Positions 7,604-15,602 are shown, counted from the stretch's first letter. The stretch: 33,518 nucleotides of DNA from an uncultured Verrucomicrobia subdivision 3 bacterium (GCA_903847285.1 CAINDH010000188.1:1-33518); one strand, 5' to 3'. Program-made: numbers and translations. Notes: a model not told the origin generated them from the letters alone.

Positions 7604-8083
7604 ATGCGACTGCACAATCTTAAACCTCGCCCCGGCTCTAAACATCGCCGTAAACGTCTCGGTCAGGGCGAATCCAGCGGACGTGGCAAAACTGCCGGTC
7701 GCGGTGGCAAGGGCCAGACCGCTCGTTCCGGTAGCTCTATCCGTATCGGTTTTGAAGGTGGGCAGATGCCGCTCATCCGCCGAATCCCGAAACGTGGTTT
7801 TAATAACACGGCATTCGAGACGCGTTACATCGCGGTGAACGTGAGCGATCTTGAAATTTTTGACAACGGTGCAACGGTTGACGAAACCGCTATCCGTGCA
7901 GTTGGTCTGGCCAACGGTCCGGGCGACGGAATCAAGATTCTTGGCACCGGTGAGCTTTCCAAAAAGCTTAACGTGACGGCGAGCGCTTTTAGCGCTTCGG
8001 CCAAAACAAAAATTGAAGCCAAGGGCGGTAAGGCCGAAGTGGCCAGTCGCAAGACTGCCGTTAAAGTTAAAGCCAAAGCCTGA
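7604..8083 (+). CDS. rplO: 50S ribosomal protein L15 (uL15)
   Basis: Late-assembly large-subunit protein. The 159 residues start with the typical MRLHNLKPRPGSKHRRKRLGQG, followed by the Gly-rich GRGKTAGRGGKGQTARSG and the EGGQMPLIRRIPKRGF motif. The C-terminus ends in a Lys/Ala-rich tail. It follows rpsE after only 9 nt, so there is no room for rpmD (L30) between them. The start lies behind TTCATTTTT. Confidence 0.97.
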   Translation: MRLHNLKPRPGSKHRRKRLGQGESSGRGKTAGRGGKGQTARSGSSIRIGFEGGQMPLIRRIPKRGFNNTAFETRYIAVNVSDLEIFDNGATVDETAIRAVGLANGPGDGIKILGTGELSKKLNVTASAFSASAKTKIEAKGGKAEVASRKTAVKVKAKA

Positions 8084-8098
8084 TTGCGGCATTGACCC

Positions 8099-9484
8099 AT
8101 GTTCCGCAACCTCACCAACACGTTTCTCAATTGCTTCAAGATTCCGGAGCTCAAATCCAGGATTCTATTCACGTTGGGATTGTTGATTTTAGCGCGTTTA
8201 CTCGCCGTTATTCGCATTCCCGGTTTGAATGGCGATGCGCTTTCCTCATTCTTTGCGGCGCAGAGCAATAACGGTTTGTTGGGGATGTATAATACCTTTG
8301 CGGGCGGCGCTTTTGAACATTGCGCCATCGGTTCGCTAGGTATCATGCCCTACATCAGCGCGACGATTATCATTCAATTGCTCACTGCGGTCTGGGCTCC
8401 TTTAAGCAAGCTTGCTCGTGAAGAAGGTGGTCGCACGAAAATTGTTCAATATGGGCGCTACCTCACCGTGCTGTTGTGCATCGGGCAGGGTGCCTACTTC
8501 GCTAATAATTGGCTACATCCCCAGTCCATTTTTAGCGGATTCCAGGGTGACTTGGTTTTGATTTCAAATCATTGGGTTTATTTCTTTGAAGCCATTACGG
8601 TGATGACGGCGGGAACGATGCTCTTGATGTGGCTTGGTGAACAGATTACGGAACGGGGTATTGGCAATGGTGTTTCCCTCATCATCACCATTGGTATCTT
8701 GGCCCGGCTGCCACAAGCGGTGACGGCGGCTAAGAATATGTTCTGGCCCGAAGGTGGCGGTGAACCCACTCATAGTTTGCTGGGAACCGGTCTTTTGCTG
8801 GTTGCATTGCTGGTCATTGTTGTCGGTGGAGTTATCGCTATCACCCAAGCGCAACGGAAAATTCCAGTGCAATATGCTAGCCGTATGGTGGGTCAAAAAA
8901 TGTATCAAGGTGGAACCAACTTCATGCCTTTGCGTGTGAACTATGCTGGTGTGATGCCGATTATTTTCGCCCAGTCGATATTGATGTTTCCCCAGCCGGT
9001 CTTAACTTGGCTGGCTAGCGGTATTTCGCAACCATTTTTGCACGAAAAACTGATTGGCTTGGCATCGACACTGAACTACGGCTCATGGCTATACCTGACG
9101 ATTTATTCATTGATGATTTTGTTCTTCTCATATTTCTGGGTGGCCACGCAATTTAATGAAATTCAGATTGCAGACGACTTGAAGAAAAACGGTGGTTATA
9201 TTCCCGGCGTTCGTCCCGGCCAGCAGACCAGCGAATATCTTCACAAAGCAATGAGCCGAATCACGCTTGCTGGTGCGCTATTCCTAACCATCATCGCCAC
9301 GTTGCCGATCATTCTTTCGCGCGAGTTAAGCATTGACCAGAACGTCGCCCAATTTTTTGGCGGCACCAGCATCTTGATCTCGGTCGGTGTATTGCTCGAC
9401 ACAATGCGCCAGGTTGAATCGCACCTCATGATGCGTCACTACGATGGTTTCCTTAAAAAAGGAAAAGTCCGTGGCCGTTTCTGA
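8099..9484 (+). CDS. secY: Preprotein translocase subunit SecY
   Basis: Core channel of the Sec translocon, expected with ten membrane segments; the other partners SecE and SecG are not in this window. The 461 residues are slightly longer than in E. coli (443). Family marks are the N-terminal segment ILFTLGLLILARLLAVIRIPG, the GIMPYISATIIIQLL segment, the GERGIGNG-like TERGIGNGVSLII and the long cytoplasmic loop with QRKIPVQYA. The C-terminal part contains the FNEIQIADDLKKNGGYIPGVRPG loop. Unlike many bacteria, map follows directly with no adk between. Confidence 0.97.
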   Translation: MFRNLTNTFLNCFKIPELKSRILFTLGLLILARLLAVIRIPGLNGDALSSFFAAQSNNGLLGMYNTFAGGAFEHCAIGSLGIMPYISATIIIQLLTAVWAPLSKLAREEGGRTKIVQYGRYLTVLLCIGQGAYFANNWLHPQSIFSGFQGDLVLISNHWVYFFEAITVMTAGTMLLMWLGEQITERGIGNGVSLIITIGILARLPQAVTAAKNMFWPEGGGEPTHSLLGTGLLLVALLVIVVGGVIAITQAQRKIPVQYASRMVGQKMYQGGTNFMPLRVNYAGVMPIIFAQSILMFPQPVLTWLASGISQPFLHEKLIGLASTLNYGSWLYLTIYSLMILFFSYFWVATQFNEIQIADDLKKNGGYIPGVRPGQQTSEYLHKAMSRITLAGALFLTIIATLPIILSRELSIDQNVAQFFGGTSILISVGVLLDTMRQVESHLMMRHYDGFLKKGKVRGRF

Positions 9485-9490
9485 AATTTT

Positions 9491-10255
9491 GTGGCCGGCA
9501 TAAAGCTCAAGACGGCAGAGGATTTGAAGTTGATGCGGCCGGCCTGCGTGGTGGCGGCGAAAGTTTTGGATGAAATTGCCAAGTTCATCAAACCAGGTTT
9601 GACAACGCGGCAGGTGGACAATTTTGCAGCTGAACGGATGGCCGCTTACGGTGGAAAGAGCGCCTTTTTGGGTTATCGAAATTATCCGTGTCATACTTGC
9701 ATATCAGTGAACGACGAAGTGGTTCACGGTCTGGCGAATGAACGCGAATTAAAATTCGGAGACATCGTCAGCGTGGATGTGGGCGTTCGCTATAATGGTT
9801 TTATTGGTGACAATGCCAGAACGGTGGCAGTTGGTGGCTGTGGGGTTGCGGCCCAGCAGTTGATGGACGTTACGGAACAGTCGCTCCATCTTGGAATCGC
9901 CGCGGCCGTGCCCGGGAATCGCGTGACTGATATTTCGCGCGCGGTGCAGGATTACGTTGAAAAAAATGGCTTCAGCGTGGTTCGGGAATTTGTTGGACAC
10001 GGGGTTGGACGCACAATGCACGAAGAACCACAGGTGCCAAACTTTGTGGATCGGACGATGAATGATCGACTGCGACCGGGAATGACGATTGCCATTGAGC
10101 CGATGGTGAATGCCGGTCGGCACGACGTTAAAATTTTGAAAGACGGCTGGACAGTAGTGACGCAAGATGGTTCAATGTCTGCCCATTTTGAGCATACCGT
10201 TCTCATTACGGAAGGTAAGCCAGAAATTTTGACATGGCTAATGCCTTTATCGTAG
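9491..10255 (+). CDS. map: Methionine aminopeptidase, type I
   Basis: Removes the N-terminal Met from new proteins. Counting from GTG 9491, the five metal ligands are visible: Asp96 (VDVG), Asp107 (GDNA), His170 (GHGVGR), Glu203 (IEPM) and Glu234 (FEHT), with the auxiliary His79 in the VVHG motif. The 254 residues match the short type I form without an N-terminal zinc finger. The GTG start comes 6 nt after secY, behind GAAATTTT. The 3' end overlaps infA by 22 nt, so initiation factor 1 is probably translated in coupling with it. Confidence 0.96.
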   Translation: MAGIKLKTAEDLKLMRPACVVAAKVLDEIAKFIKPGLTTRQVDNFAAERMAAYGGKSAFLGYRNYPCHTCISVNDEVVHGLANERELKFGDIVSVDVGVRYNGFIGDNARTVAVGGCGVAAQQLMDVTEQSLHLGIAAAVPGNRVTDISRAVQDYVEKNGFSVVREFVGHGVGRTMHEEPQVPNFVDRTMNDRLRPGMTIAIEPMVNAGRHDVKILKDGWTVVTQDGSMSAHFEHTVLITEGKPEILTWLMPLS

Positions 10256-10452
10256 AAGGCCGCGTGACGGAAGTTCTGGGGAATGGAACCTGTCAGGCGG
10301 AATTGAAAAACGGTCATCGGTTGACCGCCTTTGTGGCGGGACGTGATAAAAAGATTTTTGCCGGCGTGAACGCCGGCGATGTGGTCAAATTACAATTGAC
10401 GCCCTACGACTTGAGCGTGGGGCGTATTTTAGTCGAAACAAAAAAGATTTAG
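10234..10452 (+). CDS. infA: Translation initiation factor IF-1
   Basis: OB-fold protein that occupies the A site during initiation. The 72 residues match the family: the VEGRVTEVLGNG strand, ELKNGHRLTAFVAGR, and the hallmark LTPYDLSVGRILVET near the C-terminus. ATG 10234 is the natural start by alignment and lies inside the end of map in another frame. rpmJ follows after 3 nt, the common order secY-map-infA-rpmJ. Confidence 0.96.
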   Translation: MANAFIVEGRVTEVLGNGTCQAELKNGHRLTAFVAGRDKKIFAGVNAGDVVKLQLTPYDLSVGRILVETKKI

Positions 10453-10455
10453 AAA

Positions 10456-10569
10456 ATGAAAGTCCGAGCGTCAGTTAAAAAAATGTGCGAGCACTGCAAA
10501 ATCGTGAAGCGCAAGGGTGTCATTCGCGTCATCTGCTCGAATAAACGTCACAAGCAACGTCAAGGTTAA
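10456..10569 (+). CDS. rpmJ: 50S ribosomal protein L36 (bL36), zinc-binding form
   Basis: Very small large-subunit protein of 37 residues. The translated product is [20 protein letters not shown] and onwards to HKQRQG, the typical bL36 pattern. Cys11, Cys14, Cys27 and His32 form the zinc site, so this is the C+ form, while S14 and S4 in the same cluster are zinc-free. It starts 3 nt after infA behind TTTAGAAA. rpsM follows after 9 nt. Confidence 0.96.
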   Translation: MKVRASVKKMCEHCKIVKRKGVIRVICSNKRHKQRQG

Positions 10570-10578
10570 TTAAAATTT

Positions 10579-10974
10579 ATGGCACGCATCATTGGTGTAG
10601 AAATTCCGCCGAACAAGCGCATTGATATTGCGCTCCGTTACATCTACGGAATCGGCCCGGTAAACGCAGTCGAAGTTCTCGAACGCGCAAACATTGACCC
10701 GTCCATCCGCGCGAAGGATCTGACCGAGGCGCAGCTCTCGCAGATCGTTCACGCGATTCAAGATGGCAAGTATGTCATCGAAGGCGATCTTCGCCGCGAA
10801 CTCGGTATGAATCTTAAGCGTCTGCAAGGCATCCGTTGCTATCGTGGTGTCCGCCACCAGCGCAGCTTGCCAGTGCGTGGTCAACGCACCCAGACGAATG
10901 CCCGCACACGCAAGGGACCGCGCAAGACGGTCGGCGTGCAACGCAACCCGGCCGCCAAGGCTGGCATCCATTGA
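10579..10974 (+). CDS. rpsM: 30S ribosomal protein S13 (uS13)
   Basis: Small-subunit head protein that contacts the P-site tRNA and the large subunit. The 131 residues show [20 protein letters not shown] at the start, the YIYGIG helix-hairpin-helix segment, [22 protein letters not shown] and the basic tail. It opens the alpha-operon part (rpsM-rpsK-rpsD-rpoA-rplQ). The start lies behind TTAAAATTT. A 44-nt gap with a hairpin follows. Confidence 0.97.
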   Translation: MARIIGVEIPPNKRIDIALRYIYGIGPVNAVEVLERANIDPSIRAKDLTEAQLSQIVHAIQDGKYVIEGDLRRELGMNLKRLQGIRCYRGVRHQRSLPVRGQRTQTNARTRKGPRKTVGVQRNPAAKAGIH

Positions 10975-10978
10975 TTTA

Positions 10979-10999
10979 TTTCAAATTTGTAATTTGAAA
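10979..10999 (+). promoter_or_regulatory. AT-rich hairpin in the rpsK leader
   Basis: TTTCAAATT, loop TGT, AATTTGAAA: a perfect 9-bp stem in the gap between rpsM and rpsK, ending 19 nt before the rpsK start. The sequence right after it repeats the right arm (TTTGAAAT), so two alternative pairings are possible. The stem is weak because it is mostly A-T. It could be a control site or just a common AT-rich spacer of this genome. Confidence 0.4.
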
Positions 11000-11018
11000 T
11001 TTGAAATTAAATAACGCT

Positions 11019-11588
11019 ATGTCCGAAGAAAAGAAAAAGCCCGCCGCTCCGAAGAAGGAAAAAGAAGTTAAGGTTGCAGCTGCCGCCCCGGCGGAAGCCA
11101 AGCCTTCCAAAAAGGATAAGGCCGCTGCTGCCGAAGCTGCGAATCCGGTTGAACCCGTGGTTCCTGTCGCTCCGACCGCCGCCGAACTTCTTGGTGAAGA
11201 TCCAAACGCTAAGAAAATCGTCAAGGCCAAGCACGCGAAGAACGTCGCGGTGGGCATTGCAAACATTCTGGCAACTTTCAACAATACTCAGGTGACCATT
11301 ACCGATATGCAGGGCAACCTGATTGGTTGGTCCGCCGCTGGTCGCGTCGGTTTCAAAGGTTCGCGCAAAAGCACGGCCTACGCCGCGCAGATGGTGGCGC
11401 AGGATGCCGCTCGTCAAGCCATGTCTCACGGCATGAAGGAAGTTGAAATCCGCGTTAAGGGTCCTGGTTCAGGTCGCGAATCCGCCATCCGTGCATTGCA
11501 GGCGATTGGTTTGGAAATCAGTGCCATCAAAGATGTCACGCCGGTTCCGCATAACGGCTGCCGCCCGCGCAAGAAACGCCGCGTCTAG
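11019..11588 (+). CDS. rpsK: 30S ribosomal protein S11 (uS11), with a long N-terminal extension
   Basis: Platform protein next to the 3' end of 16S rRNA and the mRNA exit. The conserved part begins around residue 68 ([21 protein letters not shown]) and goes on with [26 protein letters not shown] to the C-terminal [17 protein letters not shown], all complete. In front of it lie about 65 residues rich in Lys, Ala, Pro and Glu, giving 189 residues against the usual 129. I chose ATG 11019 over an in-frame TTG at 11001. The extension keeps an open frame with no stop and ends in a conserved-looking [13 protein letters not shown] linker, so it is probably translated. Confidence 0.95.
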   Translation: MSEEKKKPAAPKKEKEVKVAAAAPAEAKPSKKDKAAAAEAANPVEPVVPVAPTAAELLGEDPNAKKIVKAKHAKNVAVGIANILATFNNTQVTITDMQGNLIGWSAAGRVGFKGSRKSTAYAAQMVAQDAARQAMSHGMKEVEIRVKGPGSGRESAIRALQAIGLEISAIKDVTPVPHNGCRPRKKRRV

Positions 11589-11619
11589 TCCGCAACTTTA
11601 ATTTTAAAATTTATTATTT

Positions 11620-12228
11620 ATGGCTCGTTATACAGGTCCCCGCGTCCGCATCAGCCGCCGTTTCGGCATCCCGATTTTCGGCCCCACGAAATATCTTGAA
11701 CGCCGCAACTACGGTCCCGGCGTCCACGGTCCGAAGTCCCGCCGCAAGACCACCGAATACGGTGAAGGTCTGAATGAGAAGCAAAAGCTTCGTTATTTCT
11801 ACGGCCTCATGGAAAAACAATTCCGTGGTGTCTATGAAAAAGCTAAAAACCGTCGCGGTGTGACCGGTGACACGATGCTTCAAATTTTGGAGACGCGCTT
11901 GGATAACGTTGTTTATCAACTTGGCTTTGCAAACACGCGCGCTGGTGCACGCCAGATGGTCAACCACGGTCACATCACCGTGAACGGACGGAAAGCTGCA
12001 ATAGCTTCCTTCGCTTTGAAAGTGAACGACGTCGTTGCTGTTAAGAATCATAACGTCTCGAAGCAACTCTCCACCAAGGGTCTTGAAGTCTCCGCCAGCC
12101 GCGCGGTGCCGGATTGGTTGTCTTTGAACAAAGAAGAACTCAAAGGCACAATCATGCGCATTCCGACCAAGGAAGAGATCCAGCCCATCGCCAATGTGCA
12201 GATGGTCGTCGAATTTTATTCCCGCTAA
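11620..12228 (+). CDS. rpsD: 30S ribosomal protein S4 (uS4), zinc-free form
   Basis: Primary 16S rRNA binder and, in E. coli, the repressor of the alpha operon. The 202 residues have the N-terminal ARYTGPRVRISRRFG, the S4 RNA-binding domain (LETRLDNVVYQLGFANTRAGARQMVNHGH) and the C-terminal IMRIPTKEEI with VQMVVEFYSR. No cysteines are present near the N-terminus, so it is the zinc-free form. It starts behind TTATTATTT. A 93-nt gap with a hairpin follows before rpoA. Confidence 0.97.
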   Translation: MARYTGPRVRISRRFGIPIFGPTKYLERRNYGPGVHGPKSRRKTTEYGEGLNEKQKLRYFYGLMEKQFRGVYEKAKNRRGVTGDTMLQILETRLDNVVYQLGFANTRAGARQMVNHGHITVNGRKAAIASFALKVNDVVAVKNHNVSKQLSTKGLEVSASRAVPDWLSLNKEELKGTIMRIPTKEEIQPIANVQMVVEFYSR

Positions 12229-12256
12229 TAACCACAACTAGAAAAACAATTACACG

Positions 12257-12293
12257 GGCGGCTTTGGCTGGGAATAAATTTACCAGAGCCGTC
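12257..12293 (+). promoter_or_regulatory. Hairpin in the rpsD-rpoA gap
   Basis: GGCGGCTTTGG at 12257-12267 can pair with CCAGAGCCGTC at 12283-12293, an 11-bp stem with two G-U pairs and a 15-nt loop. It lies in the longest gap of the alpha part, 28 nt before the rpoA start. No U-run follows, so it is not an ordinary terminator. It could stabilise the mRNA or be a binding site for a product of this operon. Confidence 0.5.
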
Positions 12294-12321
12294 AGATTAA
12301 AATTGTTACCGAAAGATAATT

Positions 12322-13338
12322 ATGCCTGTTCGTCTTGGACGTTTTGAAATGCCGAAGCGGTTGCAGAAGGATGACGCTTCCGCCACCCCTAACTACGCGA
12401 AATTTATCGCCGACCCGTTTGAAACCGGCTATGGCCATACCGTAGGAAATTCACTTCGCCGCGTGTTGCTGTCCTCGCTCGAAGGCGCGGCCATCACCTC
12501 ATTGAAGGTTGACGGCGCGATGCACGAGTTCGCCACCATTGACGGCGTCGTCGAAGACGTGACCGACATCGTTTTGAATTTGAAGAAGGTCAAGTTCAAG
12601 GCTCACACCCGCGAAGAACAGACCCTCTTGCTTTCTGTTAATAAGGAAGGCGCTGTGACCGCCGCCGACATCACAACCAACCAGAACATTGAACTGGTTA
12701 ATCCCGACCAGCACATCTGCACACTGGACAAGAAAAAGAAATTTGAGATGGAATTGACCGTGAAAATCGGGCGTGGTTTCTGCCCGAGCGACGAAAACAA
12801 AAAGCCCGGTCAGGCCATCGGTATTGTTGCTATTGACTCCATTTTCTCCCCGGTAACCCGTGTGCGCTACGCTGTCGAAGCGGCGCGCGTCGGCAACCGC
12901 ACGGATTATGACCGTTTGGTTATGGAAATCTGGACGGACGGGCGTATCACGCCTGACGACGCTCTCACCCAAGCCTCCGCGATTTTGGCGCATCACCTCG
13001 ACGTATTTGTCGGTTACGACAAGAACGCCGTTGAGTTCGAAGAAGCGGCCGATAAGCAGGACGACGAGAAGGTGAAGATGAAAAAATTGTTGAACATGAG
13101 CGTCAACGAAATCGAATTGAGCGTCCGCGCAGCGAACTGCCTGAACAACGCCAACATCACCACCGTCGGCCAGCTCGCGATGAAGACTGAGCAGGAAATG
13201 CTTAAGTATCGCAACTTCGGCAAGAAGTCGCTGAACGAAATCAAAGATAAACTGACCTCGCTCCAGCTCTCGCTCGGAATGAATTTCGAGCCGGGACTGA
13301 TTGACACCACGGTCAAAGAAGAGCCGAAAGCCGAATAA
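12322..13338 (+). CDS. rpoA: DNA-directed RNA polymerase subunit alpha
   Basis: Scaffold for RNA polymerase assembly. The 338 residues contain the alpha N-terminal domain (about 1-235), with FETGYGHTVGNSLRRVLLSSLEGAAI, and from about residue 253 the C-terminal DNA- and activator-binding domain, with SVRAANCLNNANITTVGQL and RNFGKKSLNEIKDKL. The Arg of the SVRAANC motif that contacts UP-element DNA in E. coli is present. A short acidic linker joins the domains. ATG 12322 is the natural family start. rplQ follows after 9 nt. Confidence 0.97.
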   Translation: MPVRLGRFEMPKRLQKDDASATPNYAKFIADPFETGYGHTVGNSLRRVLLSSLEGAAITSLKVDGAMHEFATIDGVVEDVTDIVLNLKKVKFKAHTREEQTLLLSVNKEGAVTAADITTNQNIELVNPDQHICTLDKKKKFEMELTVKIGRGFCPSDENKKPGQAIGIVAIDSIFSPVTRVRYAVEAARVGNRTDYDRLVMEIWTDGRITPDDALTQASAILAHHLDVFVGYDKNAVEFEEAADKQDDEKVKMKKLLNMSVNEIELSVRAANCLNNANITTVGQLAMKTEQEMLKYRNFGKKSLNEIKDKLTSLQLSLGMNFEPGLIDTTVKEEPKAE

Positions 13339-13347
13339 GGAATTGCC

Positions 13348-13761
13348 ATGAGACATTTGAAACGCACGGCCAAATTGGGCCGCACATCTGAACATCGCAA
13401 CGCGATGCTCGCCAACTTGGTTTGCAGCTTGATCGAGCATAAGCGCGTGACGACGACTTTGGCTAAAGCAAAAGCCGCCCGTTCGGTCGCTGAAAAGATG
13501 GTGACGCTCGGTAAGAGCGGAACCATTCATGACCGCCGCCTGGCTGTCGCTCGCTTGCATCAGGAAGCCGCCGCAAAAACCCTCTTTAAGGAAATCGCGC
13601 CGGTTTACAAAGATCGCAAGGGCGGTTACACACGCATCATCAAGATGAACCAACGCAATGGCGATGCCGCCCAGCGTGCCATTTTGGAATGGGTTGACTT
13701 CACCCCCGCTGTGACCGAGGCCGCTCCAGTCGCCGAAGCCAAGCCGGAAGCAAAGAAGTAA
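13348..13761 (+). CDS. rplQ: 50S ribosomal protein L17 (bL17)
   Basis: Large-subunit protein near the tunnel exit. The 137 residues start MRHLKRTAKLGRTSEHRNAML, followed by EHKRVTTTLAKAKAARSVAEKM and the YTRIIKMNQRNGDAAQRAILEWV block, then an Ala/Glu/Lys-rich tail. It has a clear Shine-Dalgarno sequence (AAGGA, 7 nt before the ATG), unlike most genes of the cluster. It is the last gene of the cluster and is followed by a strong terminator. Confidence 0.97.
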   Translation: MRHLKRTAKLGRTSEHRNAMLANLVCSLIEHKRVTTTLAKAKAARSVAEKMVTLGKSGTIHDRRLAVARLHQEAAAKTLFKEIAPVYKDRKGGYTRIIKMNQRNGDAAQRAILEWVDFTPAVTEAAPVAEAKPEAKK

Positions 13762-13776
13762 AATTTAGAAACTACC

Positions 13777-13808
13777 AAGCCTGCTCAATTCTTTGAGCGG
13801 GCTTTTTT
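13777..13808 (+). terminator. Rho-independent terminator of the ribosomal cluster
   Basis: AAGCCTGCTCAA, loop TTCT, TTGAGCGGGCTT: a 12-bp stem with one G-U pair, directly followed by a run of T up to 13808. It lies 15 nt after the rplQ stop. It ends transcription of the cluster before the convergent zinc-ribbon gene. Confidence 0.92.
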
Positions 13809-13818
13809 GTTTTGAACC

Positions 13819-14085
13819 TTAGCGAAAGAAGAAAAGCAGCAGCAGAACAATGAGAAGCAAGGCGGTGCTCCACCACAACCAGGAAATTCCGCGCGGTTTG
13901 GCTTGCTTGCTGAATTCTTCCTCTACGAATTTATCGTAATTAAAATTCTCTTTAGGGATCCCCAAGCTGCTGGCATAGGCGGATTCTGACCAGCCGGTAT
14001 GTTCATCCGCACCGCAATCAGGGCAGGCTTTGGCGTTGCGAGGCACATCCGCGCCGCAGTTGGGACAGGATTCGGGGGGCATCAT
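13819..14085 (-). CDS. Small zinc-ribbon membrane protein
   Basis: An 88-residue protein with a zinc ribbon at the N-terminus: CPNC at Cys7/Cys10 and CPDC at Cys21/Cys24, both in CPxCGA context, followed by ADEHTGWSESAYA. One membrane segment lies at about residues 67-87 and ends in Phe-Arg. The zinc ribbon would face the cytoplasm if the C-terminal segment is a tail anchor. The start may be the first or second Met. It is the last gene of a minus-strand run. The function is unknown; the fold alone does not tell. Confidence 0.8.
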   Translation of the reverse strand: MMPPESCPNCGADVPRNAKACPDCGADEHTGWSESAYASSLGIPKENFNYDKFVEEEFSKQAKPRGISWLWWSTALLLIVLLLLFFFR

Positions 14086-14180
14086 TTGATTGCAGATTGA
14101 TGAATTCAGAGCGCGGAATTGGTTTCCGGCATGGAGTGCAATTTAATTCCGTGCTCTCCAATGATGTTGCAAATTCTTTT

Positions 14181-14771
14181 TCACCCGCCTACACCGGCGT
14201 ATTCTTCATCCGTCCGCAAATCCAGTCCCATCAAGATATAGTCGTGCGTTATGGCTTGCATATTTTTCACATAGTCCTCGAAGTGGGCGAGCTTGTTGAA
14301 ACCGAGCATGGCAAACATCTTCACCGCGGCATCTTGCTCGCCAATGAATTCCGCTTCGACACGTTCAAGGCCGGCGCGGCGGGCAATGTCGAGAATTTCT
14401 AAAATCAACGCCCTCGCCAGTCCGCGTCCGCGAAATGCCGGATGCACGAGGACACTCACGCGCCCAATGTGCCGTTTCCAGCCGCCGAGTTGCTGGTGCA
14501 GCGTGGCCGAGCCGACAATCTTGCCGTCCAGCACGCCGACGAGCGGCAGGTTGCGGCCCACGTCAATGTGCTTGCACCAGTCGCGGATAACGGCGATGTC
14601 CTGCACGCGGTGTTTGATGAACATCCGCTCTTGTTCGGGAATGCCTTGGAAAAGCAGGTGAAAATCTTTTTCGTCATCCGCCTTAAGTGGACGGAGCGTG
14701 GCCTGCTTGCCGTCCTTCAGCGTGTTTTTTTTGGGAAACTTTTGGAGTTCGAGTTCAATGCTGAATGACAT
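14181..14771 (-). CDS. GNAT-family N-acetyltransferase
   Basis: A 196-residue protein with the GNAT fold, expected to move an acetyl group from acetyl-CoA to an amine. The acetyl-CoA-binding motif A is seen as VSVLVHPAFRGRGLARALI (about residues 105-123), and motif B follows with MFAMLGFNKLAHFEDYV. The substrate cannot be told. The start at 14771 has a good Shine-Dalgarno sequence (AAGGA, about 5 nt before the ATG). It is the fourth gene of the minus-strand run, 57 nt after the membrane-protein gene. Confidence 0.88.
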   Translation of the reverse strand: MSFSIELELQKFPKKNTLKDGKQATLRPLKADDEKDFHLLFQGIPEQERMFIKHRVQDIAVIRDWCKHIDVGRNLPLVGVLDGKIVGSATLHQQLGGWKRHIGRVSVLVHPAFRGRGLARALILEILDIARRAGLERVEAEFIGEQDAAVKMFAMLGFNKLAHFEDYVKNMQAITHDYILMGLDLRTDEEYAGVGG

Positions 14772-14828
14772 AGATTTCCTTTCGTTGACGCACTGTGCGC
14801 CTGCGGGAAAATTCCTGCAACAAAAATT

Positions 14829-15560
14829 TCAGCCAATTGCCGATTCGCCTGCGATGCCGGTGGCTGCAAGGGCGGAATTTAATTTCACGTCCGCCGGGTA
14901 GAGGCTCCAGCGCGCGGCGAGTTGAGGGACTTTTTCGAAATTCAGTTCCGCCTCGCCAAAAGTCGCGCTGTCGTCACCGTAGGGGAATGTTTTCATTCCC
15001 ACTTCATTTTCAGGCAGGGTTTCGTTTCCCTGATTCCAAACGGTTTCTCCGGTCCACGCGTAGGCACGGGTCACGCAGCCATCGTCCAGCCGTGCCCAGG
15101 CATGATGTCGCAGCAAACGGCTGGCATGGAAATACTGGACATGGCCAAGCTGTTTGCTCAATGCGGCTAGGAAAAGAAACGTTGCGTCCACGTCATCGCC
15201 CGGTTCGGGCAATCCGAGGCCGGTGATGATGACCCAGCCGTGGACGCGCGGGCTGATAAAAAATTCGTGCCCGCCGGCAAGTCCTTCCGCCCACGAACAC
15301 GGCGTGGCGTGGTTGAGGCCAAGCGCCAGCTTGACTGCTTCGGGCGTGGCAGAACGCACCGCAATCCAACATTCAGGACGGTTGGGGGAGTGCGAACGGC
15401 GAGGGAAAAAATAGTGCAGCGGTCGGAAAGTTTTTCGCTCTGGCTGTTGTCGCCGGTGCACGGCCAGCATCCAGCGAAACATCATGAAACCAAACCCGAT
15501 GGTGAAGCCCAGCACTGCGAGTAGCAGCAGCGCGCCGAGGTCGTTCACTTCGAGTTTCAC
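14829..15560 (-). CDS. Hypothetical protein with one N-terminal membrane segment
   Basis: A 243-residue protein that I do not recognise. A membrane segment lies at about residues 8-31 (LGALLLLAVLGFTIGFGFMM), followed by a basic stretch and a soluble domain. That domain has WIAVRSATPEAVKLALGL, a His/Trp-rich middle (HASRLLRHHAWARLDDG) and an acidic C-terminal part. It starts with GTG and has no clear ribosome binding site. It sits 42 nt after cutA and 57 nt before the acetyltransferase gene, probably in one transcript. Confidence 0.75.
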   Translation of the reverse strand: MKLEVNDLGALLLLAVLGFTIGFGFMMFRWMLAVHRRQQPERKTFRPLHYFFPRRSHSPNRPECWIAVRSATPEAVKLALGLNHATPCSWAEGLAGGHEFFISPRVHGWVIITGLGLPEPGDDVDATFLFLAALSKQLGHVQYFHASRLLRHHAWARLDDGCVTRAYAWTGETVWNQGNETLPENEVGMKTFPYGDDSATFGEAELNFEKVPQLAARWSLYPADVKLNSALAATGIAGESAIG

Positions 15561-15602
15561 ACCGCGAATCTACGCCCGCCTGGCATCGGTTCAAAGGAAA
15601 AT

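Noticed and set aside
12499..13653. Long minus-strand frame opposite rpoA and rplQ
   Set aside because: It is the reverse image of two certain genes; its composition (His/Val/Phe-rich) is what antisense reading of such codons gives.
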